DNA of 64,000 nt from Cupriavidus nantongensis (GCF_001598055.1 NZ_CP014844.1:372001-436000), one strand, 5' to 3'. Counted from the first letter of the stretch, positions 1 through 11,513 are shown. Notes: generated from the letters alone by a model not told the origin. A program made the numbers and translations.

Positions 1-1
1 G

Positions 2-589
2 ACCCGTGACGCTGTCGCGGCCTACGAGTCCGGCCGCTTCGACGAGGCCTTGCAGGGCTTCTCCGCCGCCGCGCGCCAGGGCAACCGCCTCGCCCAATTC
101 AATTACGCGATGATGCTGCTGCGTGGCGAGGGCACTGCCGCGCGGCCGCAAGAGGCGCTGGTGTGGTTGCGCAAGGCGGCCGACAACGGCATGACCCATG
201 CGCAATACACCTGGGGCGACCTGTACGAGCGCGGCGAACTGGTGCCGAAATCGCTGGAACAGGCGAACCGCTGGTACGAACGCGCGGCGCAGGGCGGCCA
301 CGTGCAGGCGCAGATGGAACTGGCGACGAACTACTTCACCGGCCGCGGCGTGCCGCGCGACTACGCGCAGGCGTTTGCGTGGTACCAGCGCGCGGCAAGC
401 GCGGGGAACGGCGGCGCGCAGTACATCGTCGGCAGCTTCTATGAGCGTGGCGAGCCCGGCGTGGTCGACCGGGATATCGAGCAGGCGAAGATCTGGTATG
501 CACGCTCCGCGGCGCACGGGGATCCCGGGGCGCTGGCGAAGCTGAGGTCGTTGCTGGAGGAGACGGTGAGGGGGAGGGCGGGGATGTGA
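2..589 (+). CDS. Sel1-repeat protein, 5' end outside the window
   Basis: The frame is open from base 2 to a TGA at 587-589, so the gene starts upstream of the window. The visible part (about 195 residues) is a series of roughly 36-residue Sel1-like repeats, recognisable by recurring A-x-x-x-G and W(Y/L)-x-(R/K)-A-A elements such as WLRKAADNG, WYERAAQGG, WYQRAASAG and WYARSAAHG. Sel1 repeats form alpha-helical solenoids that act as protein-interaction scaffolds, often in the periplasm, but the N-terminus that would show a signal peptide is missing. The partner and exact role cannot be told from the sequence. The family assignment is secure. Confidence 0.85.
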   Translation, partial: TRDAVAAYESGRFDEALQGFSAAARQGNRLAQFNYAMMLLRGEGTAARPQEALVWLRKAADNGMTHAQYTWGDLYERGELVPKSLEQANRWYERAAQGGHVQAQMELATNYFTGRGVPRDYAQAFAWYQRAASAGNGGAQYIVGSFYERGEPGVVDRDIEQAKIWYARSAAHGDPGALAKLRSLLEETVRGRAGM

Positions 590-630
590 AGGGCGCTTGA
601 GCGTGCGCGAACCTTCCGACCGAAGGACGG

Positions 631-752
631 CTCCCTCTCCCGCTTGCGGGAGAGGGTTGGGGAGAGGGCCGATGCGTCGACGAAGTCAGGGCCGTCGGTA
701 TGCCAGCGCCTGCCCTCTCCCCGGCCCCTCTCCCGCGAGCGGGAGAGGGGAG
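631..752. repeat. inverted pair of REP-like palindromic elements
   Basis: Two copies of a GC-rich palindromic element lie head to head between the Sel1 gene and gatB. Copy 1 has arms CCCTCTCCCGC (633-643) and GCGGGAGAGGG (646-656), followed by TTGGGGAGAGGGC. Copy 2 is its reverse complement, with arms CCCCTCTCCCGC (725-736) and GCGGGAGAGGGG (739-750), preceded by GCCCTCTCCCC. Each copy can fold alone and the pair can form one large hairpin. This resembles dispersed REP/BIME elements of proteobacteria. It sits downstream of two convergent genes, where such elements can protect 3' ends or aid termination; that role is inferred. Confidence 0.75.
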
Positions 753-782
753 CCAACAAGCGGGATAGACCGGACTGGAGCC

Positions 783-2240
783 TTACCCCAGCTTCTTCCT
801 CAGCAGTTCATTCACCTGCGCCGGATTGGCCTTGCCCTTGGTCGCCTTCATCGCCTGCCCGACCAGCGCGTTGAACGCCTTTTCCTTGCCCGAGCGGAAT
901 TCCTCGACCGACCTGGCATTGGCGGCCAGCACGTCGTCGATGATCTTTTCCAGCTCGCCGCTGTCGGACATTTGCTTCAGTCCCTTGGCCGCGATGATGG
1001 CGTCGGCGTCGCCGCCGTGCTCGCCTGCCCACATCGCGGGGAACACGTCCTTCTTGGCGGTGTTGTTCGACACCGTGCCGTCGGCGATGCGCGCCAGCAG
1101 CCTGGCCAGTTGCGCCGGCGTGACCGGCGCCGCGTCGATGGCGATGCCTTCGCGGTTCAGTTGCGAGGCCACGTCGCCCATCAGCCAGTTGGCGGCGGGC
1201 TTGGCGCTGGCCGTGCCCGCGCCGGCGACCACGGCTTCGAAGTAGGCGGCATAGGCCTTGGTCGCGGTCAGCATGGTGGCGTCATACGCCGACAGGCCGT
1301 ATTGCGAGACAAAGCGCGCCTGCATCGCCGCCGGCAGCTCCGGCAGTTCGCCGCGCACGCGCTCGATCCAGCCGGCGTCGATCTCGAGCGGCATCAGGTC
1401 CGGGTCGGGGAAGTAGCGGTAGTCGTGCGCGTCTTCCTTGGTGCGCATGGCGCGGGTTTCGCCGGTGTCCGGGTCGAACAGCACGGTGGCCTGCTGGATC
1501 TTGCGGCCGTCCTCGATCTCGGCGATCTGCCATTGCACCTCGTATTCGATGGCCTGCTGCAGGAAGCGGAACGAGTTCAGGTTCTTGATCTCGCGGCGCG
1601 TGCCGAATTCCTTCTGGCCGAGCGGGCGCACCGACACGTTGGCGTCGCAGCGGAAGCTGCCTTCCTGCATGTTGCCGTCGCAGATGCCCAGCCACACCAC
1701 CAGCGAGTGCAGCGCCTTGGCGTAGGCCACCGCTTCGGCGGCGCTGCGCATGTCGGGCTCGGTGACGATTTCCAGCAGCGGCGTGCCGGCACGGTTCAGG
1801 TCGATGCCGGTCATGCCGGCAAAGTCCTCGTGCAGCGACTTGCCCGCGTCTTCCTCCAGGTGCGCGCGCGTCAGGTTGACGGTCTTCTGGTAGGACTCGC
1901 CCTGCTTGCCCTCGACCTGGATGGTGATGGTGCCGCCCTGTACCACCGGGATCTCATACTGGCTGATCTGGTAGCCCTTGGGCAGGTCGGGGTAGAAGTA
2001 GTTCTTGCGTGCAAAGACGCTGCGCGGCGCGATGGTCGCGCCGATCGCCAGGCCGAACTGGATCGCGCGCTCGACCGCGCCCTGGTTGAGCACCGGCAGC
2101 ACGCCCGGCAGCGCCAGGTCAACCGGCGACGCCTGCGTGTTGGCCTCGGCGCCGAAGGCGGTGGAGGTGCCGGAAAAAATCTTGGAGGCCGTCGACAGCT
2201 GCGCGTGCGTTTCGAGGCCGATCACCACTTCCCATTGCAT
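783..2240 (-). CDS. gatB: aspartyl/glutamyl-tRNA amidotransferase subunit B
   Basis: 485 residues beginning [15 protein letters not shown], a hallmark GatB N-terminus, so the ATG at 2240 is chosen over longer upstream readings of the frame. GatB binds the mischarged Glu-tRNA(Gln) or Asp-tRNA(Asn), phosphorylates the acyl group with ATP and transamidates it with ammonia supplied by GatA. The cradle domain fills roughly the first 290 residues. The Lys-rich C-terminal YqeY-like tRNA-binding domain ends with the typical [15 protein letters not shown]. It is the last gene of a minus-strand cluster that begins with gatC and gatA, but two unrelated genes separate it from gatA. Length and motifs are complete. 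Confidence 0.97.
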   Translation of the reverse strand: MQWEVVIGLETHAQLSTASKIFSGTSTAFGAEANTQASPVDLALPGVLPVLNQGAVERAIQFGLAIGATIAPRSVFARKNYFYPDLPKGYQISQYEIPVVQGGTITIQVEGKQGESYQKTVNLTRAHLEEDAGKSLHEDFAGMTGIDLNRAGTPLLEIVTEPDMRSAAEAVAYAKALHSLVVWLGICDGNMQEGSFRCDANVSVRPLGQKEFGTRREIKNLNSFRFLQQAIEYEVQWQIAEIEDGRKIQQATVLFDPDTGETRAMRTKEDAHDYRYFPDPDLMPLEIDAGWIERVRGELPELPAAMQARFVSQYGLSAYDATMLTATKAYAAYFEAVVAGAGTASAKPAANWLMGDVASQLNREGIAIDAAPVTPAQLARLLARIADGTVSNNTAKKDVFPAMWAGEHGGDADAIIAAKGLKQMSDSGELEKIIDDVLAANARSVEEFRSGKEKAFNALVGQAMKATKGKANPAQVNELLRKKLG

Positions 2241-2329
2241 GGCGGTATTCCTGTTCGGTTCTTTCGGTGTTGTCTGTTGCGAGGGAGCGGCAGCGCCGCC
2301 CCGGTGTTGTGTCTGGTCTTGCGTGGCGG

Positions 2330-3439
2330 TCAGGGGTCGGGACTGGCCAGCCAGGAGTCGAGCTGCGCCAGCGCGGCCACGCGCGCGACCGCGTCGCCGC
2401 CGACGGTAACGCTCTGGCCCTTGCGCATGGCGGCGGCGGGCACGTCGGTGCGCCGGTGCAGCTCGCTGGTGCCGTCGAAGCCGTGATAGGCGCCGGGGTA
2501 GATCTCCAGCCGGAAGCGCGCGCCCGGCTGGCGCGCCTGCACCGCGCTCTGCAGCATGGCGCAGCGGGTCGCCGGGGTCCAGTCGTCGGCGCCGCCGATC
2601 ATCAGCAGCAGCGGCGCGCGCAGGCGGAAGCTGTGCTGCTGCACCGCGCGCTTGCAGCCCGGGTAGAACGCCACCGCGCGCTCGACCGGCGGCGTGCCGG
2701 CCGGCCACGGGCGGCTGGCGTCGACGGTGGCCAGCACCGCCTGCGCGCCGTTCGACCAGCCCAGCAGCACGATGCGCGCGGCGTCGACCGCGGGCTGCTG
2801 CGCCACCCAGCGCAGCGCGGCGAGCGCGTCGGCGCGGCGGGTGCGGTCGTCGATGGCGCGGTTGTCGATGGGCTCGGCGCAGATGCCGTTGGGCTTGCCG
2901 CGCGCGCTGAAGCTGTCGGGCATCAGCACCGCGTAGCCGCGTTCGGTGAGCCAGTGCGCGTATTCGCGGTAGCGTTGCTGCAGCAGCGCGGCAACATCCG
3001 CGGTGTCGGTACCGGTTGCCGCGGCGCTGCCGTCGCGCGTGGGGCGCTGTGCCAGCAGGCCGCCGCAGCCGTGCAGCGCCACCACCACCGGCAGCGCGCG
3101 CGGCGTGGTGGCTTCGCGCGGCAGGAACCAGTAGGCGGTCAGCGCCGGCGTGGCGGCATCGCCGCGCAGCTGGATCCGTTGCGCGGGCACGGGTGCGACT
3201 GCCGCCCTGGCTGCCGCCGATGAGGCCGGCGCGGCCCGGCTCACCGCGTTGGGCGCCAGTGCGCCCGCCGGCGTCAGCGGTGCCGGCGCGTCCAGCGCGG
3301 GTGCCGGCAGGTCCGGCGTATGCGCCGCGGCGCCGGCCAGCCACGCGCCAAAGCCAAGCGCCACCGCGGCGCGCAGCCACGCGCGCGCCGGACGGGCGGC
3401 GCGCGATGCGTGTTGCAGGGTGGCGGGGGCGTGGACCAT
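2330..3439 (-). CDS. dienelactone hydrolase-family alpha/beta hydrolase, probably exported
   Basis: 369 residues. The N-terminus has an Arg-rich start, a hydrophobic stretch around residues 22-39 and an A-rich linker, suggesting export. The catalytic core shows an oxyanion loop (LHGCGG near 122), a nucleophile elbow GWSNG with Ser229, an acid in GGADDW (Asp285 or Asp286) and His319 in YHGFDG, matching the dienelactone hydrolase fold. The substrate is unknown. It lies between a lipoprotein gene and gatB on the same strand, so it is probably co-transcribed with the gat genes without a functional link. The start is uncertain because the N-terminus is low in complexity. Confidence 0.8.
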   Translation of the reverse strand: MVHAPATLQHASRAARPARAWLRAAVALGFGAWLAGAAAHTPDLPAPALDAPAPLTPAGALAPNAVSRAAPASSAAARAAVAPVPAQRIQLRGDAATPALTAYWFLPREATTPRALPVVVALHGCGGLLAQRPTRDGSAAATGTDTADVAALLQQRYREYAHWLTERGYAVLMPDSFSARGKPNGICAEPIDNRAIDDRTRRADALAALRWVAQQPAVDAARIVLLGWSNGAQAVLATVDASRPWPAGTPPVERAVAFYPGCKRAVQQHSFRLRAPLLLMIGGADDWTPATRCAMLQSAVQARQPGARFRLEIYPGAYHGFDGTSELHRRTDVPAAAMRKGQSVTVGGDAVARVAALAQLDSWLASPDP

Positions 3440-3465
3440 GGCCGGCTTGCTGTGGTTACGGTGCT

Positions 3466-3924
3466 TCAGCGCGTGCGCGCGCAGGCGCCTGTGCCCGGCT
3501 CGAACATCACGGGCCAGGCTTCCTCATAGATGCCCGGGGTGCAGCGCTGCTGGCAGTTGGCGTGCGCCAGCGTGACGCGGCGCGGGTCCTGCCACACCAT
3601 CAGCTTGCAGCCGCTGCCGTCGTTGGCGCGCAGCTCGATATGCGGCTTCTTCTGGACCTGGCGGAAATCCGCCAGGTTGAAGCTGCAAGAGCCGCGCTTG
3701 CCGACCCACAGCTTCCACGACAGCTGCTGCACGCTGTTGTCCGCAATGCGCAGCTGCGCGTCTTCGCGGAAGCCGTCTTCCTCGGTGCGGCGGCAGTCGC
3801 CGGCCAGGTCGATGTCGCGGCTGGCGATCGGCGTGGGCTTGCCGATGATCGGCAGCTGGATGCAGCCTGCCACCAGTGTGGCGAGCGCCGCGGCGGCAAG
3901 CAGGCGGAGCAGGGAGCGGGTCAT
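3466..3924 (-). CDS. small predicted lipoprotein, unknown function
   Basis: 152 residues with a lipoprotein signal: a basic N-terminus, a Leu/Ala-rich core and the lipobox LVAGC, giving Cys21 as the lipidated residue. The mature part contains several cysteines (in CRR, SCSF, GCK, NCQQRC and GAC) that probably form disulfides, and a WVGKRGSCSFNLADF segment. I do not recognise a named family. The ATG lies only 2 bases beyond the gatA stop codon, so translation is probably coupled to gatA. Placement in the envelope is inferred from the lipobox. Confidence 0.75.
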   Translation of the reverse strand: MTRSLLRLLAAAALATLVAGCIQLPIIGKPTPIASRDIDLAGDCRRTEEDGFREDAQLRIADNSVQQLSWKLWVGKRGSCSFNLADFRQVQKKPHIELRANDGSGCKLMVWQDPRRVTLAHANCQQRCTPGIYEEAWPVMFEPGTGACARTR

Positions 3925-3926
3925 GG

Positions 3927-5432
3927 TCAGGCCTTGGCGGGGCGGCGCAGGTGCCAGTCGGTCGCCTGCTGGAACGCGTGCGCGGCCTGCAGCAGGCGCG
4001 CTTCGTCGAAGTAGTTGCCGATCAGCTGCAGGCCCACGGGCATGTTGCCCGCGCCGAAGCCGCACGGCACGCTCATGCCGGGCAGGCCGGCCAGGCTGGT
4101 CGACAGCGTGAAGATGTCGGCCAGGTACATCTGCACCGGGTCCGAGGTCTTCTCGCCGAGCTTCCACGCCACCGTCGGCGCCACCGGGCCCATGATCACG
4201 TCGCACTGGGCGAAGGCGCGCTGGAAGTCGTCGGCGATGATGCGGCGGATTTTCTGCGCCTGCAGGTAGTAGGCGTCGTAGTAGCCGTGCGACAGCACGT
4301 AGGTGCCGACCAGGATGCGGCGCTTGACCTCGGCGCCGAAGCCTTCGGCGCGGGTCTTCTTGTACATGTCGAGCAGGTCGCGGTACTCGTCGGCGCGGTG
4401 GCCGTAGCGCACGCCGTCGAAGCGCGACAGGTTGGACGAGGCCTCGGCCGGCGCGATCACGTAGTACACCGGGATCGACAGCTCGGTCTTGGGCAGCGAC
4501 ACCTCGACCAGCGTCGCGCCCAGCTTCTCGTACTCGGCCAGCGCGGCGCGCACGGCCTGCTCGACGTCGGCCGCCAGGCCCTTGCCGAAGTACTCCCTCG
4601 GCAGGCCGATGCGCAGGCCGGCCAGCGGGCGCTCGGCGCTGGCGCCGGCGCGCGGCTGGCCCAGCAGGCGGGTGTAGTCCTCGTCCACGCCGCCCTGCGC
4701 GGGCGGGATGCTGGTCGAGTCCTTCGGGTCGAAGCCGGCCATGGCGTTGAGCAGCAGCGCGCAGTCCTCGGCGGTGTGGGCCATCGGGCCGCCCTGGTCC
4801 AGCGACGAGGCAAAGGCGATCATGCCGTAGCGCGACACGCGGCCGTAGGTCGGCTTGATGCCGGTGATGCCCGAGAACGATGCCGGCTGGCGGATCGAGC
4901 CGCCGGTGTCGGTGCCGGTGGCGGCGGGCGCGAGGCCGGCGGCGACCGCCGCGGCCGAGCCGCCCGACGAGCCGCCGGGCACGCGGCTGGCGTCCCACGG
5001 GTTGCGCACCGGGCCGAAATGCGAGTTCTCGTTGGACGAGCCCATCGCGAATTCGTCCATGTTGGTCTTGCCCAGCGTGACCATGCCGGCGGCGGCCATG
5101 CGCTCGACCACGGTGGCGTCGAACGGGCTTTCATAGTTGCCCAGCATCTTCGAGCCGGCGGTGGCGCGCCAGCCGCGCGTGACGAACACATCCTTGTGCG
5201 CGACCGGCACGCCGGTCAGCGGCGCGGCCTCGCCGCGCGCGCGGCGGGTGTCGGCGGCGCGGGCCTGGGCCAGCGTCAGCTCGGCATCGACGTGGATAAA
5301 GGCGTTGAGCGCGGCGGCCTGCTCGATGCGGGCCAGGTACTCGCGCGCGAGTTCCTCGGCGGAGACGGTGCGCGCGGCCAGGGCGTCGGCAAGCTGGCGC
5401 AGGGAAGTCACGGAATCAGCGGAAAAGGGCAT
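3927..5432 (-). CDS. gatA: aspartyl/glutamyl-tRNA amidotransferase subunit A
   Basis: 501 residues, an amidase-signature enzyme that hydrolyses glutamine and passes the ammonia to GatB. The Ser-cisSer-Lys triad is visible: Lys80 in GVPVAHKD, Ser155 in PGGSSGGS and the nucleophile Ser179 in GTDTGGSIR. Length and order match GatA of other betaproteobacteria. It is preceded by gatC on the same strand (85-base gap). In organisms that keep GatCAB together with few tRNA synthetases, the complex makes Gln-tRNA and/or Asn-tRNA; which one applies here cannot be decided without the whole genome. Confidence 0.97.
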   Translation of the reverse strand: MPFSADSVTSLRQLADALAARTVSAEELAREYLARIEQAAALNAFIHVDAELTLAQARAADTRRARGEAAPLTGVPVAHKDVFVTRGWRATAGSKMLGNYESPFDATVVERMAAAGMVTLGKTNMDEFAMGSSNENSHFGPVRNPWDASRVPGGSSGGSAAAVAAGLAPAATGTDTGGSIRQPASFSGITGIKPTYGRVSRYGMIAFASSLDQGGPMAHTAEDCALLLNAMAGFDPKDSTSIPPAQGGVDEDYTRLLGQPRAGASAERPLAGLRIGLPREYFGKGLAADVEQAVRAALAEYEKLGATLVEVSLPKTELSIPVYYVIAPAEASSNLSRFDGVRYGHRADEYRDLLDMYKKTRAEGFGAEVKRRILVGTYVLSHGYYDAYYLQAQKIRRIIADDFQRAFAQCDVIMGPVAPTVAWKLGEKTSDPVQMYLADIFTLSTSLAGLPGMSVPCGFGAGNMPVGLQLIGNYFDEARLLQAAHAFQQATDWHLRRPAKA

Positions 5433-5517
5433 GACAGTCGGTTGGCATCAGGGGTGTTGTACTGGCGGGCCGCCCGGGGCGCGCCTGGTGGCGCGGTGGC
5501 ACGGGCCGGGGCAAGGG

Positions 5518-5817
5518 TCATTCGATGACCTTGGGCACCAGGTACAGGCCGTTTTCGGTGGCCGGCGCGGGGCGCTGGTAGTCGGCGCGGCGGTCGGTTT
5601 CGGTGACCACGTCCTCGCGCAGGCGCTGGACCATGTCGCGCACCGCCGACAGCGGATGCGCCAGCGGCTCGATGCCGGTGGTGTCGACCGCCTGCATCTG
5701 CTCGACCAGCGAGAAAAAGTTGTTCAGCTGCGCAAGCGTCTGGGCGGCCTCGTCATCGCTGGTTTCGATGCGGGCGAGGTGGGCAATGCGCTTGACGTCG
5801 GATAGGTCGAGGGCCAT
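5518..5817 (-). CDS. gatC: aspartyl/glutamyl-tRNA amidotransferase subunit C
   Basis: 99 residues, the usual GatC size. It begins [18 protein letters not shown] and carries the conserved [13 protein letters not shown] region. GatC is the belt-like subunit that wraps GatA and stabilises its contact with GatB. It is the first gene of the minus-strand gat cluster, and a TATAAT hexamer lies about 190 bases upstream on that strand. The C-terminus [11 protein letters not shown] is typical of the family. Confidence 0.95.
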   Translation of the reverse strand: MALDLSDVKRIAHLARIETSDDEAAQTLAQLNNFFSLVEQMQAVDTTGIEPLAHPLSAVRDMVQRLREDVVTETDRRADYQRPAPATENGLYLVPKVIE

Positions 5818-7474
<1,657 letters not shown>

Positions 7475-7568
7475 GAAGGACGCTCACGTGGCGATGCGCG
7501 GCCTGCCGGATCGACCGATCATGGCGGCGTCGCGGCGCCGCATCCGCCGGGGCCCGGCCCTGGCAGCT

Positions 7569-7634
7569 CCCGCCGCCCGACCGTGCCGCGCCTGTCCCCG
7601 CCAGGGGCCGGTGCGCGGCAAGGCGGGCGGCGGG
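7569..7634 (+). promoter_or_regulatory. large nested hairpin in the mreB-mreC gap
   Basis: Three nested sets of complementary arms can stack into one long RNA hairpin. The outer arms are CCCGCCGCCCG (7569-7579) and CGGGCGGCGGG (7624-7634). The middle arms are TGCCGCGC (7584-7591) and GCGCGGCA (7613-7620). The inner arms are CCCC (7596-7599) and GGGG (7604-7607), with loop GCCA. No T-run follows (only CGTTT), so it is not a standard intrinsic terminator. It may stabilise the mreB mRNA 3' end or attenuate transcription into mreC; this is inferred. Confidence 0.6.
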
Positions 7635-7670
7635 GCGTTTCCGCGTGGCCTCCGGCCTTTGTTCGGGTAA

Positions 7671-8636
7671 ATGGATTACTCCCCTCCGCCGCTCTTCAAG
7701 CAAGGCACCTCGGCCGTCGCCAGGCTGGTCCTGTACGTGGGCATCGCGCTGGCGCTGCTGGTGGTCGACGCGCGTTTCGACGCGCTGCGCGTGGGCCGGC
7801 AGGTGGCCGCGACCGTGCTGATGCCGGTCGAGCGCCTGGTGCTGGCGCCGCGCGACGCGCTGCGCGCCATGTTCGACTATGCCCAGTCGTCGGCGACGCT
7901 CGCCACCGAGAACCGCGAGCTGCGCCAGAACGCGGTGCAGCAGGCGCAGGCCTCGGTGCGCCAGGCCCAGCTCGAGGCCGAGAACAACCAGCTGCGCAAG
8001 CTGCTCGGGCTGGCGCAGCAGTCGGCCACGCCGGTGACCGCGGCCGAGATCCTGTATGACGCGCGCGACCCGTACAGCCAGCGCATCGTCATCGACAAGG
8101 GCAGCCAGCACGGCCTGCGCGCCGGCTACCCGGTGATCGACGAGCGCGGCGTGGTGGGGCAGGTCACGCGCGTGTCGCCGTTCCAGTCCGAGGTGACGCT
8201 GCTGACCGACAAGGACCAGGCGATTCCGGTGCAGGTGGTGCGCAACGGCCTGCGCAGCGTGGCCTTCGGCGGCGCGCGCGCGGGCCACCTCGACCTGCGC
8301 TTCATGGCCGCCGCCGCCGACCTGCAGCAGGGCGACCTGCTGGTGACCTCGGGCCTTGACGGCACCTATCCTCCCGGCCTGCCGGTGGCGAAGATCGTGC
8401 AGATCGAGCGCAAGGCCGATACCGCGTTCTCGCGCGTCTATTGCGAGCCGGTCGCCGGCGTGCGCGCGCACCGCCAGCTGCTGGTGGTGCGCTACGACGC
8501 CGCCATCCCGGCGCGCGAAACGGTCGAGGCGCGGCCGGAAGCGCCGGTCAAGGGCGCCAAGTCGGCCGCGGCGCGCGCCGCCGCCGACAGCGCCGCGGCC
8601 GGCAAGGCCGCGCCCGCCAAGGAGGCACCACGGTGA
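7671..8636 (+). CDS. mreC: rod shape-determining protein MreC
   Basis: 321 residues. A short cytoplasmic N-terminus, one membrane helix (about residues 16-36), a coiled coil rich in Gln/Glu/Ala (about 70-110) and a beta-barrel periplasmic region (about 125-270) give the classical MreC architecture; the Ala/Lys-rich tail is probably disordered. MreC links MreB filaments to PBP2 and RodA on the periplasmic side. The ATG at 7671 has only a weak ribosome binding site (CGGGTAA upstream). The stop codon overlaps the GTG start of mreD. Confidence 0.93.
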   Translation: MDYSPPPLFKQGTSAVARLVLYVGIALALLVVDARFDALRVGRQVAATVLMPVERLVLAPRDALRAMFDYAQSSATLATENRELRQNAVQQAQASVRQAQLEAENNQLRKLLGLAQQSATPVTAAEILYDARDPYSQRIVIDKGSQHGLRAGYPVIDERGVVGQVTRVSPFQSEVTLLTDKDQAIPVQVVRNGLRSVAFGGARAGHLDLRFMAAAADLQQGDLLVTSGLDGTYPPGLPVAKIVQIERKADTAFSRVYCEPVAGVRAHRQLLVVRYDAAIPARETVEARPEAPVKGAKSAAARAAADSAAAGKAAPAKEAPR

Positions 8637-9145
8637 CCAATCCCCAATACCTGCTGCGGCCGGTCAACCCGGCCTTCATCGCCTTCAGCTTCGTGCTGGC
8701 GTTCCTGTTCAACCTGATGCCGTGGGGCACCACGCTGTGGATCCCGGACATGGTGGCGCTGGTGCTGGTGTTCTGGAACATCCACCAGCCGCGCAAGGTG
8801 GGCATGGGCGTGGCCTTCGTGCTGGGCCTGCTGATGGACGTGCACGATGCCCGGCTGCTGGGCGAGCACGCACTGGCCTACACGCTGCTGGCCTACTTCG
8901 CCATCACCATCCACCGCCGCGTGCTGTGGTTCACGGTCTATACCCAGGCGCTGCACGTGCTGCCGCTGCTGTTTATCGCGCACGCGGTGCCGGTGCTGAT
9001 CCGGCTGGCGATGGGCGCGCCGCTGCCCGGCTGGCCGTTGCTGCTGGCGCCGGCGATCGAGGCGCTGCTGTGGCCGCTCGCCACCAGCCTGCTGCTGGCG
9101 CCGCAGCGCCGCTCGACCGATGTCGACGAGACCCGGCCGATCTGA
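8633..9145 (+). CDS. mreD: rod shape-determining protein MreD
   Basis: 170 residues, a polytopic inner-membrane protein with about five hydrophobic helices, including segments around FIAFSFVLAFLFNL and VGMGVAFVLGLLMDVHD. The GLLMDV-H element is typical of MreD. The start is a GTG that overlaps the mreC stop (GTGA), with AAGGAGG about 8 bases upstream, a strong ribosome binding site that settles the choice. MreD is needed with MreC for the elongasome, although its biochemical role is not settled in the family. Confidence 0.93.
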   Translation: MTNPQYLLRPVNPAFIAFSFVLAFLFNLMPWGTTLWIPDMVALVLVFWNIHQPRKVGMGVAFVLGLLMDVHDARLLGEHALAYTLLAYFAITIHRRVLWFTVYTQALHVLPLLFIAHAVPVLIRLAMGAPLPGWPLLLAPAIEALLWPLATSLLLAPQRRSTDVDETRPI

Positions 9146-9195
9146 CGCCGCCACCGCCATCGTCCACCACCGATTTCTCCAGGCCACGCAGTACC

Positions 9196-11502
9196 ATGAC
9201 CGAAATCCGCAACGTCGAACTGGAAATCGGCCGCTTCCGCATCCGCGTGGCGGCCGCGGCGCTGTTCACGGTGGTCTGCTTCGGCCTGCTGTTCTCGCGC
9301 TTCCTGTGGCTGCAGTGGTACAAGCATGACCAGTACTCGGCCAAGGCCGAGGACAACCGCATTTCGGTCGCGCCGATCGAGCCCAACCGCGGCATCATCA
9401 TGGACCGCAACGGCATCGTGCTGGCGCGCAATTATTCGGCGTACACGCTCGAGATCACCCCGTCCAAGCTGACCGATACGCTCGACAACACCATCGAAGG
9501 CCTGTCCGCGCTGGTCGAGATCCAGCCGCGCGACCGGCGCCGCTTCAAGCGGCTGATGGAGGAGTCGCGCAGCTTCGAAAGCCTGCCGATCCGCAGCCAG
9601 CTGACCGACGCGGAGGTGGCGCGCTTCTCCGCGCAGCGCTTCCGCTTCCCCGGCGTCGACGTGCGCGCGCGGCTGTTCCGCCAGTACCCGCTGGGCGAGT
9701 CGGCCTCGCACGTGATCGGCTACCTGGGCCGGATCTCGCAGCGCGACCAGGAGCGCATCGAGGCCATGGACGTGGCCAACGATGCCGACGGCGCCAAATA
9801 TGACCCGCGCAAGGATGCCGACAACTACAAGGGCACCAACTACATCGGCAAGATCGGCCTGGAGCAGAGCTACGAGAGCGAACTGCACGGCCTGACCGGC
9901 TTCGAGGAAGTGGAAGTCAGCGCCGGCGGGCGCCCGATCCGCACGCTGTCGACCTCGCCCGCCACACCCGGCAACAACCTGATCCTGTCGCTCGACATCC
10001 GCCTGCAGCAGCTGGCCGAGGCGCTCTATGGCAACCGCCGCGGCGCGCTGGTGGCGATCGAGCCGTCCACCGGCGACATCCTCGCCTTCGTCTCCAAGCC
10101 CACCTTCGACCCCAACCTGTTCGTCGAGGGCATCGACACCAATACCTGGAACGAACTGAACAACTCGCCCGACAAGCCGCTGCTGAACCGACCCCTGCGC
10201 GGCACTTATCCGCCGGGCTCGACCTACAAACCGTTCATGGCGCTGGCGGCGCTGACTACCGGCAAGCGCACCGCGGCGTGGGGCATGTCCGACCCCGGCT
10301 ATTTCACGCTGGGCAACCACACCTTCCGCGACGACAAGCCGGGCGGCCACGGCTGGGTCGACATGCACAGCTCGATCGTGCATTCGTGCGACACCTACTA
10401 CTACGCGCTGGCGCGCGACATGGGCGTCAACGGCATCCACGACTTCATGAAGCCGCTGGGCTTCGGCCAGATCACCGGCATCGACATCGAGGGCGAAAGC
10501 CGCGGCATCCTGCCGTCGACCGACTGGAAGCGCCGCGCCTACCGCAAGCCGGAGCAGCAGAAGTGGTACGAGGGCGAGACCATCTCGCTGGGCATCGGCC
10601 AGGGCTACAACAGCTTCACCATCCTGCAGCTGGCGCAGGCGACCTCGGTGATCGTCAACGACGGCAAGGTGATGAAGCCGCACCTGGTCAAGGCCATCGA
10701 AGACGCGGTCACGCGCAAGCGCACGCTGACCGTGCCCAAGGAGAGCTACACCATCCCGTTCAAGCAGGCCGACATCAACGTGATCAAGCGCGCCATGGTG
10801 GCGGTGACGCATTCGGGCACGGCCGCGCGCGTGTTTGCCGGCGCCGCCTACGAATCCGCCGGCAAGACCGGCACCGCACAGACCTACAGCCTGGCCAAGG
10901 GCGAGAAGTACAACCACCACGCGCTCGCCGAGCACAAGCGCGACCACTCGCTGTACACCGCCTTCGCGCCGGCCGACAACCCCAAGATCGCGCTGGCGCT
11001 GATCGTCGAGAACGCCGGCTTCGGCGCCGCGGTGGCCGCGCCGATCGCGCGCAAGGTGATGGACTACTACCTGACCGGCAAGTGGCCCGCCGAGCTCGAG
11101 GCGATCGCGCCGCCCGCGGGCGAGCGCGTCGCCGGCCGCGCGCCGGTCGATACGCCGAGCGTGTTCACCACCGGCCAGACCGCCAGCATTGCCAGCGCCA
11201 CGGTGATGTCCAGCGGCGGCGCCCCGGCCAGCGGCGCTGACGCCAGCGCGGTGGCGGCGGCCTCGGCCGCGCAGGTGCCGACGCCCGAGGCGATCGCCGC
11301 GATGCTCGACCCCGATGCGATCGCCCCGGCCTCGGCGGTGCAGACGCTGGATGAGCGCATGCTGCAGGCGCTGGGCCACAGCAAGCCGCAGGCCCCCGCG
11401 CCGGCCTCGGCGGCGGCCGTGCCGGCCAAGGCGCCCGCACCCAAACCACGCGTCAGGCCCGTGGCTGCCAAGGCAGCCAGCGGGGCCGACGCCTCTCGCT
11501 GA
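9196..11502 (+). CDS. mrdA: penicillin-binding protein 2, elongation-specific transpeptidase
   Basis: 768 residues. One N-terminal membrane helix (about 17-40) is followed by a PBP dimerisation domain (about 60-240) and a transpeptidase domain. The active-site motifs are Ser342 in GSTYK, SCD with Ser397, and KTGT with Lys557. The enzyme crosslinks lateral-wall peptidoglycan with its glycosyltransferase partner RodA, encoded 11 bases downstream. The last 130 or so residues are an Ala/Pro-rich extension beyond the catalytic domain, longer than in the E. coli enzyme and likely disordered. Residues and synteny leave little doubt. Confidence 0.96.
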   Translation: MTEIRNVELEIGRFRIRVAAAALFTVVCFGLLFSRFLWLQWYKHDQYSAKAEDNRISVAPIEPNRGIIMDRNGIVLARNYSAYTLEITPSKLTDTLDNTIEGLSALVEIQPRDRRRFKRLMEESRSFESLPIRSQLTDAEVARFSAQRFRFPGVDVRARLFRQYPLGESASHVIGYLGRISQRDQERIEAMDVANDADGAKYDPRKDADNYKGTNYIGKIGLEQSYESELHGLTGFEEVEVSAGGRPIRTLSTSPATPGNNLILSLDIRLQQLAEALYGNRRGALVAIEPSTGDILAFVSKPTFDPNLFVEGIDTNTWNELNNSPDKPLLNRPLRGTYPPGSTYKPFMALAALTTGKRTAAWGMSDPGYFTLGNHTFRDDKPGGHGWVDMHSSIVHSCDTYYYALARDMGVNGIHDFMKPLGFGQITGIDIEGESRGILPSTDWKRRAYRKPEQQKWYEGETISLGIGQGYNSFTILQLAQATSVIVNDGKVMKPHLVKAIEDAVTRKRTLTVPKESYTIPFKQADINVIKRAMVAVTHSGTAARVFAGAAYESAGKTGTAQTYSLAKGEKYNHHALAEHKRDHSLYTAFAPADNPKIALALIVENAGFGAAVAAPIARKVMDYYLTGKWPAELEAIAPPAGERVAGRAPVDTPSVFTTGQTASIASATVMSSGGAPASGADASAVAAASAAQVPTPEAIAAMLDPDAIAPASAVQTLDERMLQALGHSKPQAPAPASAAAVPAKAPAPKPRVRPVAAKAASGADASR

Positions 11503-11513
11503 AGGAGACGCGC

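Noticed and set aside
597..2486. Long plus-strand open frame opposite gatB
   Set aside because: Mirror of gatB codon bias, beginning inside the REP-like repeat; no family features.
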